Below, piece by piece: positions 8,076 through 16,971 of a stretch of DNA of 30,103 bases (the stretch's first letter is position 1; every line of letters starts with the position of its first letter). Below the pieces are notes generated by a model that did not search any database, was not told the DNA's origin, and was given only the letters and a program-made list of their open reading frames with translations. The DNA is from an uncultured Eubacteriales bacterium (GTDB taxonomy: Bacteria > Bacillota > Clostridia > Oscillospirales > CAG-272). A program made the position numbers and the translations under genes. The stretch covers positions 1 to 30,103 of the forward strand of contig CABPZV010000007.1 in the NCBI GenBank assembly GCA_902462015.1, read 5' to 3'.

Positions 8076-10220
8076 TCATTCGACAGGCTGAATTCCGACT
8101 TTGGAAACATCGCACGGACGAAGTCCGGGTACATCATGATAAACCTTTGCATCAGGACTTACAGTATAATCTCCGTTTTCAAAATCATTAAATACATCTT
8201 TTACTAAATAATTTATTGGATTATCACGTATATTAGCCAGTCTGAGAACATTACTCTGAATTACATTTGCTCCCGTTCCGCAGTTTACATTATTACGGAT
8301 TGTTGTGTTAGAGAACGCATATGGAACATAATTGTCTTCGAGATCAACAACATTTGTTGTTTTAAGAAGCATTGTCCACGGGAACTGAATTGACCACGCC
8401 TCAGTTGCATACGAACCTACTCCATTAGTCATCCACCACCAGTTGAGTCCATAGTCAGATGGATTTACTCCGAATCTTCCTGTCAGAGTCCAGCCTGCAT
8501 TCGGACCGGTACCCGGATAATAGGCTCTTTGATCGTAGCTTAGCGATGAGTTGACAATTATATTATCTCTTATGATATTAGCAGGACCACCGCCTATAGC
8601 AATCGCGTCTCCTTCAATATTTATAAGAAGATTTGAAACAAAGGTCTTTCCTCCGCCGCCGTCATCACAGTAATATCCGTTAGGGTTATAATAAGGACTT
8701 GTAGGATTTGATATATTTGCTATTATATTATTTGAGAAGGTATTTCCGTTTCCGCGCCACGTGCCGTCATAAATCGCCCCCGCGTCTCCGCCTTCATAAC
8801 AGAGATCGTGAAAATAGTTGTACTCAACTATCAAAGAAGTTGCAAGATTCTGCAGCGCCGTATGAGGCGAATTATAAATTTCGTTGTGAGAAATTTCAAA
8901 TCCGACGCCCTCAGCATAAAACGCTCCGTTGTATACGCGCTCAATATCTGCAAAATCATGAATTTTATTGTTGCTTACAACCGAATTCGACGGAAGAAGA
9001 TAAGTAAGATCTCCGCCATAAAGATTTATCGCTGTAGCTCCTATATGGTAGATCTCATTATTAAAAATATTAGTACGGTAGCCGTCTGAATAAACCGCAT
9101 GATGTCCACATCTAATAATGCCGTTCTTAACAGTTATATCGTCTGCCTGAATATTAACAAGAGTTCCTCCCATGTATTTGTTATTTGCAAATTCTGTATA
9201 TGTGCAGTTCTCAATTGTAATGCCGTCAAATATAATATCATCTGCACCCTCAAATGAAACAAGACTTGTCATAGCCTTCGGAACACTTATCTTTATATCA
9301 CGGTAATTTTCCGGTGCATAAAAATAGAGAATTCCGTTTTCTTTGTCAACATAATATTCGCCAACCATGTCAATTTCTTCGATTACATTACTGTAATAGT
9401 AACGGCCGCTTATTCCGTTGACAGATACATTTTCGATCTTTACACGGTTGGTAGAGGCATCATAAGAAACAAGATTAGTATCAGGAGACGTCGACCAATC
9501 AATCTCAAAATTGCCTTTGATCTGTACACCTTCAACACTCTTCCAAGTTTTTACAACCTGCGATTTATCATAAAACGTGTTTGTAGACGAATCGTAATTC
9601 GAAGTAATCTCCGTATCACTGTAGTTAAAGCCAAGAACAAACTGCTCGTTCGGATACCTTGCAAGCGTTCCGCGTATTCCGTCGTAGGAGAGTGCAAAAC
9701 TGTCTCTCTCATAGTCAATACCGTCTGCCTTAAGATCATACATAATTACGCCGTCTCGTGCGGCCGGATCTTTAATACGGCTGGCATATGCATCGTCGGC
9801 ATCAGGCTTTTTAAAATTCTCCGTCTTGAGTGTAATACCGCCGTCAATTGAAACTGACGCGTCATTGTATGCCTTATATACAATAGGAAAATCTTCTGCC
9901 CCAGAATCTTCTTCCGTAAACGTGAGAGTCTCATCCTGATAGTAATCGCCCTCACCGATATATATCGTTACCCCGCCAGAAAGCGACGAACGATTGCTTC
10001 TTATAAAATCACGTGCTCCGGCAATCGTTGCAAGAGGCGATTCCTGTGTACCGCTTCCGCTGTCGCTGCCGCTTTTTGAAACATAAACCGCATTCAGCGG
10101 CTCATCGCTGCTCTTTGCAGAAATAACTGTAGCCGAAGATGGAATTATCATTGCCGACGCAAGAAACAAGGCTACAATTGTTCTTCCAAAGACATTATTA
10201 CTTTTTATTTGTTTCATCAT
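8076..10220 (-). CDS. Secreted right-handed beta-helix protein, GH141-like
   Basis: The 714-residue product has a signal peptide with cleavage near VISA-K. The cap is YVSKSGSDSGSGT, followed by TLTFTEEDSG and YDGIRGTLARYPN. Paired aspartates are at D479 (GDAGAIY) and D519/D520 (YYCDDGGGG). Compared with 5593-7704 it has a roughly 9-residue insertion near residues 335-350 (NNKYMGG region), inside the first helix coils. The ATG at 10220 is followed at once by a second ATG; AAAGGG lies 5 or 8 bases upstream of them, and either would serve. It begins only 27 bases after the stop of 10248-12383, so these two genes are almost certainly co-transcribed. A 371-base structured gap follows it. Confidence 0.88.
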   Translation of the reverse strand: MMKQIKSNNVFGRTIVALFLASAMIIPSSATVISAKSSDEPLNAVYVSKSGSDSGSGTQESPLATIAGARDFIRSNRSSLSGGVTIYIGEGDYYQDETLTFTEEDSGAEDFPIVYKAYNDASVSIDGGITLKTENFKKPDADDAYASRIKDPAARDGVIMYDLKADGIDYERDSFALSYDGIRGTLARYPNEQFVLGFNYSDTEITSNYDSSTNTFYDKSQVVKTWKSVEGVQIKGNFEIDWSTSPDTNLVSYDASTNRVKIENVSVNGISGRYYYSNVIEEIDMVGEYYVDKENGILYFYAPENYRDIKISVPKAMTSLVSFEGADDIIFDGITIENCTYTEFANNKYMGGTLVNIQADDITVKNGIIRCGHHAVYSDGYRTNIFNNEIYHIGATAINLYGGDLTYLLPSNSVVSNNKIHDFADIERVYNGAFYAEGVGFEISHNEIYNSPHTALQNLATSLIVEYNYFHDLCYEGGDAGAIYDGTWRGNGNTFSNNIIANISNPTSPYYNPNGYYCDDGGGGKTFVSNLLINIEGDAIAIGGGPANIIRDNIIVNSSLSYDQRAYYPGTGPNAGWTLTGRFGVNPSDYGLNWWWMTNGVGSYATEAWSIQFPWTMLLKTTNVVDLEDNYVPYAFSNTTIRNNVNCGTGANVIQSNVLRLANIRDNPINYLVKDVFNDFENGDYTVSPDAKVYHDVPGLRPCDVSKVGIQPVE

Positions 10221-10247
10221 TTTTTCCCTTTATTTATGAACCGATTA

Positions 10248-12383
10248 TCAGGTTAAACTTTGTCTGCCTATTTCGTAAAAATCGTATGCTTTAAATCCCG
10301 GAATATCATGGTATATGAGCGACTCATCCGTAATAGAGAAATCTCCGTTTTCAAAATCTGCAAAGGAAAATTGATTTATGTTTGAAAGATACAAGTTATC
10401 TCGAATCGTTGCAAACTTCTCGACATGCTTTGAAATATACATTGCATTAATTTCGGGGTATACTACGTTATTCCTCAAAACAACATTCGCGGTAGCATAA
10501 GACATATACCTGTCCTCGTAATCACGGACGGTAGTAGTTTTGTAAAACATCGTTCTCGGATATCTAATCGCCCAGCTCTCTGTTCCGTAGCCAGATTCGC
10601 CAAACAAATCATCCCAAAGTATATCACGGTACGGCGCAATTTCATTAAGAAAGGTTACGAAATATGCACACCAGTCGTCATACCATGTCCGAGAGTCATA
10701 CGACAATGACGCATTATACGAATCCGGTCCCTTGACTATCACATTATCTGTTATAATGTTGTCTTTTCCGCCTCCAATACCTATTGAATAACCGGCAATA
10801 TTGTAAAACAGATTGCTCCTTACAGTTCTTCCACTTCCTCCGTCATCACAGTAAAATCCAAGCGGAGCAGCATACTTATACATGTTATATACATTGCAAA
10901 CAAAATTATTTTCAAAGACTAATCCCTGATTGCTCCACCACGCAATATATATTGCTCCGGCATCTCCGCCCTCACGGCATACATCATGAATATAATTGTA
11001 TTTCATTACTATATCTCTGCCGTCTGTGCTGACCGCCAGATGAGGCGAATATGCAACCTCATTGTGAGTAAAGGTAAAACCAACTCCATGTCCGTATAAG
11101 CCGGCTTCATAAACCGACTTTATCTCACCAAAATCATGGACATAGTTATTGTCAGCTATTGAATTTGATGGAATCCCAAGCTCAAGATCTCCTCCGCTAA
11201 GCAACAGCGCCGCATAACCGGTATGAGAAATCTCATTATTATATACATAATTGTCATAACCGTTTATGTCAAGTCCGCGATATCCGGAGCACCCGATCTC
11301 ACAGTTCTGAACCGTAATTCCCCTTCCATTTGCGGTAAATGCGCTTCCTCCGGTATTCTCTACAATAAGTCCGTCAAACGTCACATAGTCCGCATTAACC
11401 TCAACAAGATTCTGAGTGTTCTGCGTATACGTGATTTTTGTGTCGGCTATGTCTCCATCAGGATAGAAATAAAGCAGCCCCTCCGGACTTATATAATACT
11501 CTCCGGGAACGTCGATTTCATCGAGGACATTCCGGAAATAATATCTTCCTCCCTCACGATAATCCCTGTTTCCTGAGGGAATGGAGACTTCAATTCGTCC
11601 GTTTTCTTCATCATATTTAGAAAGTACAGCGCTCGTTTGAATCCAGTCAATATAAAAATGGCCTTCAAGAAGTACGCCTTCCACCGAATGCCAGGTGGAA
11701 ATAACTTCATCTGCATCGCAGGTAAAGGGCTGTGTACCAGAATCCCCTACTGCTGCGACATTTTTTAGCTGCAGCGGAGGTTCCTCCGGATTCCATGCAT
11801 TAGGATACCGAGCTAAAGTTCCTCGATTTCCGTCATAATAGAGTTCAAACGCAGAATTGACATCCAACCCCACGGCCTTAAGATCATAAACCACAACTGA
11901 ATTCCTTGCGGTTTCATTCTTTATACAGGAAACCTCGGAAGCCTCCGGTTTTCTGAAGCCGTCAGACCACAGGCGACGGCCTCCATTTATAACCGGGGAT
12001 TCATCTTCATATGCCCTATAAATAATGGGGGAATCGGCAGTACCCGACACATCAAAAGTCAGGGTCTTATCCTGATAATAATCTCCTCCTCGGATATATA
12101 CGGTAACACCCCCGGCGCGCTGATCAGGGGACATCAAAGCTATAGCTTCATTTGCCTCATTTATTTCTGAAAACGGCATCTCAAAAGTTCCGTTTCCGTT
12201 ATATTCAGAGTTATCGTTTGGAGCTACATAGAAAACGGTCGCCGGTTCTGATCCGTTACCATCATCTGCGGCATACAAGTCTGTCATTAAAATACCTTGA
12301 CTGCACACTGTAAGCATGGACGCAGAAAGCAGGAAAGAACAGAACTTTTTTATTTTTTTACTATTTTTTATCCTGTCCATCAT
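10248..12383 (-). CDS. Secreted right-handed beta-helix protein, GH141-like (10248/12500 subfamily)
   Basis: The protein has 711 residues with a signal peptide (about 1-38, LYAA-D). This subfamily differs from the left-hand copies. The cap is FYVAPNDNSEYNGNGT, the strand after it is TLTFDVSGTA rather than FTAEDSG, and the inserted region is longer, with Pro-rich NPEEPPLQLKNVAAVGD. LYYDGNRGTLARYPN and the acidic loops are kept: D474 (GDAGAIYIAWW) and D513/D514 (FYCDDGGSG). The aromatic WW after the first loop and the shorter C-terminal half suggest a different substrate pocket. A stretch of 53 bases (11662-11714) is identical to 13929-13981 in the upstream copy. GGAG lies 6 and 9 bases before two adjacent ATGs. 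The leader contains the 14-bp hairpin at 12415-12460. Confidence 0.88.
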   Translation of the reverse strand: MMDRIKNSKKIKKFCSFLLSASMLTVCSQGILMTDLYAADDGNGSEPATVFYVAPNDNSEYNGNGTFEMPFSEINEANEAIALMSPDQRAGGVTVYIRGGDYYQDKTLTFDVSGTADSPIIYRAYEDESPVINGGRRLWSDGFRKPEASEVSCIKNETARNSVVVYDLKAVGLDVNSAFELYYDGNRGTLARYPNAWNPEEPPLQLKNVAAVGDSGTQPFTCDADEVISTWHSVEGVLLEGHFYIDWIQTSAVLSKYDEENGRIEVSIPSGNRDYREGGRYYFRNVLDEIDVPGEYYISPEGLLYFYPDGDIADTKITYTQNTQNLVEVNADYVTFDGLIVENTGGSAFTANGRGITVQNCEIGCSGYRGLDINGYDNYVYNNEISHTGYAALLLSGGDLELGIPSNSIADNNYVHDFGEIKSVYEAGLYGHGVGFTFTHNEVAYSPHLAVSTDGRDIVMKYNYIHDVCREGGDAGAIYIAWWSNQGLVFENNFVCNVYNMYKYAAPLGFYCDDGGSGRTVRSNLFYNIAGYSIGIGGGKDNIITDNVIVKGPDSYNASLSYDSRTWYDDWCAYFVTFLNEIAPYRDILWDDLFGESGYGTESWAIRYPRTMFYKTTTVRDYEDRYMSYATANVVLRNNVVYPEINAMYISKHVEKFATIRDNLYLSNINQFSFADFENGDFSITDESLIYHDIPGFKAYDFYEIGRQSLT

Positions 12384-12414
12384 CTGTATCTCCCAAATTT
12401 GAACTGTGTTTACC

Positions 12415-12460
12415 GTACCAATGTATTCCGCCTGATTAACAGGCGGAATACATCCGGTAC
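12415..12460 (-). other. Strong intercistronic hairpin before the 10248-12383 gene
   Basis: ATGTATTCCGCCTG (12421-12434) pairs perfectly with CAGGCGGAATACAT (12440-12453) over a 5-base loop. GTACC/GGTAC (12415-12419 and 12456-12460) adds an outer helix. No T-tract follows on the minus strand, so it is not a standard terminator. It resembles the hairpin at 14703-14737 before the paralogous gene and may stabilise or process the transcript. Confidence 0.7.
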
Positions 12461-12499
12461 AAAATTAACTACTATTACGCCGTTAAGTTTAACTAAACC

Positions 12500-14656
12500 T
12501 TATTCAGCTAAAGAAATGTGTCTGCCTATTTCTCTGAAATCGTAAGCTTTAAAGCCCGGAATATCGTGATAAATAAGTGAATTCTCTGTAATCGTGAAAT
12601 CTCCGTTTTCAAAATCTGCAAAACCGAATTGCTTTATATCAGAAAGATACATGTTATCCCGTATCGATGCAAATTTTTCAACATGCTTTGAAATATACAT
12701 TGCATTAATTTCGGGGTATACTACGTTATTTCTCAAAACAGCATTTGCGGTTGAATAAGACATGTACCTGTCCTCATAATCACGGGCGGTAGTAGTCTTG
12801 TAAAACATCGTTCTCGGATACCTAATCGACCAGCTTTCGGTTCCGTATGCAGATTCACCGAATAAATCATCCCAGAGTATTTCGCTGTAATCGTTCGTAG
12901 GCTCAATACCATTGAGAAACGTCACAAAATATCCGCGGAACTCATCATACCACGTTCGAGAATCATAATACAAAGAGGCAGTATATGAATTCGGTCCCTT
13001 TACAATCACGTTATCTGTAATAATATTGTCTTTTCCACCGCCGATCATGATAGAATTACCGGCAACATTGTAAAACAGATTGCATCTTACAGTTCTTCCG
13101 CTTCCTCCGTCATCACAGTAAAATCCGCACGGCGCCCCAAGCTCATACATATTGTACACGTTACAGATGAAATTATTTTCAAAGACTAATCCCTGATTGC
13201 TCCACCACATAACATAAACAGCACCGGCGTCTCCGGCTTCACGGCATACGTCATGAATATAGTTATATTTCATAACCATATCTCTGCCATCTGTACTGAC
13301 TGCCAGATGCGGCGAGTAGGCAACTTCATTATGAGTAAATGTAAAACCGACTCCGTATCCATATAAACCGGCTTCGTAAACAGTTTTTATTTCACCGAAA
13401 TTATGAACATAGTTATTATCGGCTACTGAATTTGAAGGAATTCCAAGCGCAGTATCTCCTCCGCTCAGCAACAGCGCCGCATAACCGGTATGAGAAATTT
13501 CGTTATTATATATATAATTGTCATAACCGTTTATATCAAGCCCGCGGTATCCGGAGCATCCGATCTTACAGTTCTGAACCGTAATTCCCCTGCCGCTCGC
13601 GGTAAATGCACTTCCGCCGGTATTTTCCACCGTAAGTCCGTCAAACGTCACATAATCTGCACTCACCTCAACAAGATTCTGAGTATTCTGTGTATATGTG
13701 ATTTTTGTGTCGACTATATCTCCCGCAGGATAGAAATAAAGCACCCCTTCCGGACTTATATAGTACTCTCCCGGAACATCAATCTCGTCAAGGACGTTGC
13801 GGAAATAATATTTTCCTCCCTCGCGATACCATTGATTCTCCGAAGTAACAGACACTGTTATGCGGCTGTTTTCCACATCATAATCAGAGAGCACGGCACT
13901 CGTCTGAATCCAGTCAATATGAAAGTGTCCTTCAAGAAGTACGCCTTCCACCGAATGCCAGGTGGAAATAACTTCATCTGCGTCGCAAGTAAATGGCTGC
14001 GTACCGGGATCCCCTACTGCCGCGACATTTTTTAGCTGCAACGGAGGTTCATCCGGATTCCATGCATTAGGATACCGGGCTAAAGTTCCTCGGTTTCCGT
14101 CATAATAGAGTTCAAAATCAGAATTAACATCAAGGCCCTCAGCCTTTAGATCATAAACCACAACCGAGTTTCTTGCAGTTTCGTCCTTTATACAGGAAAC
14201 TTCTGATGCTTCCGGCTTTCTGAAATCCTCAGACAGCAAGCGGTAACCTCCGTCAATCACCGGTACTTCATCTTGATACGCTTTATATACTATAGGTCCG
14301 CCGTCAGTACCAGATACATCAAATCTCAGAGTTTTATCCTGATAATAGTCGCCCCCTCGAATATATACGGTTACGCCGCCTGCACGCGCTTTCTCAGGCA
14401 TTATAGCTATAGCTTCATTTGCCTCGTTTATATTTGAAAATGGCATATCGAAAGTTCCATTTCCGTTATATTCAGGGTCATAGTTTGGAGCTACATAGAA
14501 AATTGCTGTCGGTTCTGTTTCGATACTTTCATCAGCCGCATACACATCCGCAGTTAAAATACCCTGACTGCACGCAGTAACCGCCGCCGCAGAAAGTAAC
14601 AAAGAGCAGAACCTTTTAATACCATAATGATTTTTTGCTGTAATTATTCTACTCAT
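12500..14656 (-). CDS. Secreted right-handed beta-helix protein, GH141-like (10248/12500 subfamily)
   Basis: I take the start at 14656 (718 residues, MSRIITAKN), because GAGGAG lies 9 bases upstream. The paralog at 12383 has the same GAGATACAG leader in register. The longer reading from 14692 would add 12 residues that have no counterpart. A signal peptide ends near VYAA-D. The cap FYVAPNYDPEYNGNGT, TLRFDVSGT, LYYDGNRGTLARYPN, D476 (GDAGAVYVMWW) and D515/D516 (FYCDDGGSG) mirror the gene at 10248-12383. Most of their differences are conservative, and there is a short insertion (EPTNDYS) near residue 583. It lies immediately downstream of the dockerin/DUF4838 gene, with a 94-base gap holding a hairpin homologous to that before the next copy. 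Confidence 0.88.
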   Translation of the reverse strand: MSRIITAKNHYGIKRFCSLLLSAAAVTACSQGILTADVYAADESIETEPTAIFYVAPNYDPEYNGNGTFDMPFSNINEANEAIAIMPEKARAGGVTVYIRGGDYYQDKTLRFDVSGTDGGPIVYKAYQDEVPVIDGGYRLLSEDFRKPEASEVSCIKDETARNSVVVYDLKAEGLDVNSDFELYYDGNRGTLARYPNAWNPDEPPLQLKNVAAVGDPGTQPFTCDADEVISTWHSVEGVLLEGHFHIDWIQTSAVLSDYDVENSRITVSVTSENQWYREGGKYYFRNVLDEIDVPGEYYISPEGVLYFYPAGDIVDTKITYTQNTQNLVEVSADYVTFDGLTVENTGGSAFTASGRGITVQNCKIGCSGYRGLDINGYDNYIYNNEISHTGYAALLLSGGDTALGIPSNSVADNNYVHNFGEIKTVYEAGLYGYGVGFTFTHNEVAYSPHLAVSTDGRDMVMKYNYIHDVCREAGDAGAVYVMWWSNQGLVFENNFICNVYNMYELGAPCGFYCDDGGSGRTVRCNLFYNVAGNSIMIGGGKDNIITDNVIVKGPNSYTASLYYDSRTWYDEFRGYFVTFLNGIEPTNDYSEILWDDLFGESAYGTESWSIRYPRTMFYKTTTARDYEDRYMSYSTANAVLRNNVVYPEINAMYISKHVEKFASIRDNMYLSDIKQFGFADFENGDFTITENSLIYHDIPGFKAYDFREIGRHISLAE

Positions 14657-14702
14657 CGACTGTATCTCCTCAACCAACACTATGTCTGTCATGGCCGGTA
14701 CG

Positions 14703-14737
14703 GTATTTTCGCCAATGCATCCGCATGGCGAAAATAC
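14703..14737 (-). other. Strong intercistronic hairpin before the 12500-14656 gene
   Basis: GTATTTTCGCC (14703-14713) pairs with GGCGAAAATAC (14727-14737). After one bulged A, ATGC/GCAT continues the stem to a 4-base loop. No T-tract follows. It sits between the stop of the dockerin gene and the start of the next gene, about 47 bases before its ATG. Confidence 0.7.
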
Positions 14738-14750
14738 AACGGCATTATAA

Positions 14751-16865
14751 TTACTCAGTTACCGGATATGAATTAGTTATTCTGTTGAGCACCCATGCTT
14801 TATCGCTCATATCAATTACGGCGTTCAGCCATTCCTGATACTGAGTTTTTGCATGAGATACAGCCTCAGACTGATAACGTGATGAGAGCATTCTTGCAAG
14901 ATATGCTTCATTTCGTGCAAGTCTTTCATTGTAAGGATGAATCTGCTCCCAGAGAGCGTATGCCTCTTTAGCGAATGCTGTGTCGTAGCTTACAACACCA
15001 TCGACAACAACCTTCATAGGAAGGATTTCCGCAGGCTCCGAATAAATGTTAAAACATGCGCCGTCCTCATGTGCTTCTTCGTCAAAACGGTCTATATATG
15101 TTCTGATAAGAGACACTTTATCTGCTCCGTAATAGTGTGCAATACCGCTGTTAATAAACTCACTGTATACATCATCGCTCATATTCGGATTTTCAAGGAT
15201 AACTCTTGCAAGATAAGAACGGAGGTCAGAAAATTCAAGGTTTGACTGGTCTACGTCGAACTGGAGATAAACTGCATATAAGTTCTGAGACTTATACCAT
15301 TCGACATTTTTCTTCATTGTATAAAGATTCGGGAATGTTACAGGATAGAAATAGTAATCCGATGTGAAATCGAGTACGCTTACATGTCCGCAAACCTTTT
15401 TCCAAGCTTCTACATTTGCAGCAAAAGCGGCGTTTATCTCGCATGCCGGATCATTTATAGCATGTGCAGAGCAAAGCTTAGGATTATAAATAAGAACCTC
15501 TACATTATCGCCAAGATGTGTTTTGGGAGGAATATACGTCTCATTTGCTGCAAGAATACGAAGAATCTGACCGTCCATCTGAGCGGCTATTTCACGCACG
15601 AGCTTGAAATATGCGCCCATCTCCGTCCCCTCAGCCTCGGCTGCGGCCTTGCATTCATCGCAGGTACAAGCGTCCTGTATTGTATTATAAACCAAATATC
15701 CTTTAGTCTTTGCCTTGTTAAGAAGAGTCTTTTTATTTGCAGCAGTCAATGTAGAATAACACGGTGAATCAATTCCTTTTCTGACATATGCATTATGAGT
15801 CATCAAGTCAGTATATCCGACATCTCCGTATCCGGAAATTGTGAATCCGTCAATATCCTCTGCAGCATTTTCTTTGAGATCAGGCGCAGTATATGGATCC
15901 GTATAATCATAATTTTTAATATCAACGCTTATACCGTTCTTAGCAACAGGGGTTGTAAGCGTTGTAGACGGATCATAGTGCAGATACTCTTTTACAAAGT
16001 ATTCGCATGCTTTCCAAATTCCGTCTGCAAGATCATAATCCTGATAAGGATTTTCTGTTGTTCTTGGATTCGGGTTTGCGGCAAGCAAAATTGTATTGCC
16101 GTATGCTCTGACAGTAAAGCTGTCTCCTTGGAAAGAATTGAAATCCAAATCCGTAAAGAGCTCATCACGCGAAGTAGAGCCGATTACAATCTCTTTATCC
16201 GATGTGCGCGCTGTGTTGTTTACAATCGGAATAGTGCATCCCGTCAGGTCCTTGATAGTATCCTGAATTGCAACCGCCACCTCATATTCATGAGTTGCCT
16301 GTGCAAAATCACTGATTGAAATCGAATCATTATTTGATGGAACACGATTAGCCGCGCCTACGCAGACAATTTTATATTCGGTTTTCTTATTTGCATTAAC
16401 AAGGACAAGTCCCTTGGAAAGATCAAACTGATCCGAAATATCTTCCGCCGCAGGAATAGACTCAATCGGTGTGTATTCCTCATTAGGATTTTCAGTTTCA
16501 CCAAGAGTTTCCGGCGGTACCGGAGGCTCAGTATCATCACCAGATGTATCTGAAGAACTGCTGTCCGATGTATCAGTATAATCATCCGGATTAGCAATTA
16601 TCTTCATAAGACGGACAAGATCCTTTGCATTGACCTTTCCGTCAGCATTAAGGTCTGTTCCGTAAGCTTCTATATCAGCTTCAGGATCGGCAATTACCTT
16701 CATAAGACGTACAAGGTCTTTCGCGTTTACTGCGCCGTCGCCATTTATGTCTCCCACTTTCAGCGCATTATCAGCATTACTTTCGGCTGCATAAATACAC
16801 GGGATACTGCTTCCCGCCATAACAAGGCTCAGAAGCAATGCGGCAGTCTTAATGTTCTTTTTCAT
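14751..16865 (-). CDS. Secreted dockerin protein with DUF4838-like glycan-active region
   Basis: The 704-residue product has a signal peptide (1-26, IYA-A), then an N-terminal type I dockerin. Its two calcium-binding repeats are DINGDGAVNAKDLVRLMK (about 39-56) and DLNADGKVNAKDLVRLMK (about 71-88). An acidic Ser/Pro linker (98-130) follows. Residues about 185-300 resemble the N-terminal domain seen in GH20/GH67-type proteins (EIVIGSTSRDEL; ADGIWKACEYFVKEYL). Residues about 335-600 match DUF4838 in layout, including the cysteine cluster DACTCDEC (398-405) and VYLQFDVDQSNLEFSDLRSYL (533-553, here split as VYLQFDVDQ and DLRSYL). DUF4838 proteins accompany carbohydrate-active enzymes, but their reaction is unknown to me. 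A dockerin implies docking onto a cohesin scaffold encoded elsewhere, so this may be the cell- or complex-bound member among otherwise free beta-helix proteins. AAAGG lies 14 bases before the ATG. Confidence 0.9.
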   Translation of the reverse strand: MKKNIKTAALLLSLVMAGSSIPCIYAAESNADNALKVGDINGDGAVNAKDLVRLMKVIADPEADIEAYGTDLNADGKVNAKDLVRLMKIIANPDDYTDTSDSSSSDTSGDDTEPPVPPETLGETENPNEEYTPIESIPAAEDISDQFDLSKGLVLVNANKKTEYKIVCVGAANRVPSNNDSISISDFAQATHEYEVAVAIQDTIKDLTGCTIPIVNNTARTSDKEIVIGSTSRDELFTDLDFNSFQGDSFTVRAYGNTILLAANPNPRTTENPYQDYDLADGIWKACEYFVKEYLHYDPSTTLTTPVAKNGISVDIKNYDYTDPYTAPDLKENAAEDIDGFTISGYGDVGYTDLMTHNAYVRKGIDSPCYSTLTAANKKTLLNKAKTKGYLVYNTIQDACTCDECKAAAEAEGTEMGAYFKLVREIAAQMDGQILRILAANETYIPPKTHLGDNVEVLIYNPKLCSAHAINDPACEINAAFAANVEAWKKVCGHVSVLDFTSDYYFYPVTFPNLYTMKKNVEWYKSQNLYAVYLQFDVDQSNLEFSDLRSYLARVILENPNMSDDVYSEFINSGIAHYYGADKVSLIRTYIDRFDEEAHEDGACFNIYSEPAEILPMKVVVDGVVSYDTAFAKEAYALWEQIHPYNERLARNEAYLARMLSSRYQSEAVSHAKTQYQEWLNAVIDMSDKAWVLNRITNSYPVTE

Positions 16866-16971
16866 TTTTTGTAGCCATACCTTTCATATTTTTTATTTAC
16901 CTCGGCAGAAATATTCAAATCAAAATATATGAATACATACGCCGTCAGTGTCTGTATTATTTATTTAACAC

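Noticed and set aside
7962..8207. 81-codon plus-strand frame running from the structured gap into the 8076-10220 gene
   Set aside because: Its second half is antisense to a real gene and the first half is palindromic intergenic sequence; there is no convincing ribosome site.
13490..14035. 181-codon plus-strand frame opposite the 12500-14656 gene
   Set aside because: The matching frame opposite the paralog (11223-11576) is an equally meaningless mirror; both follow from coding-strand similarity.
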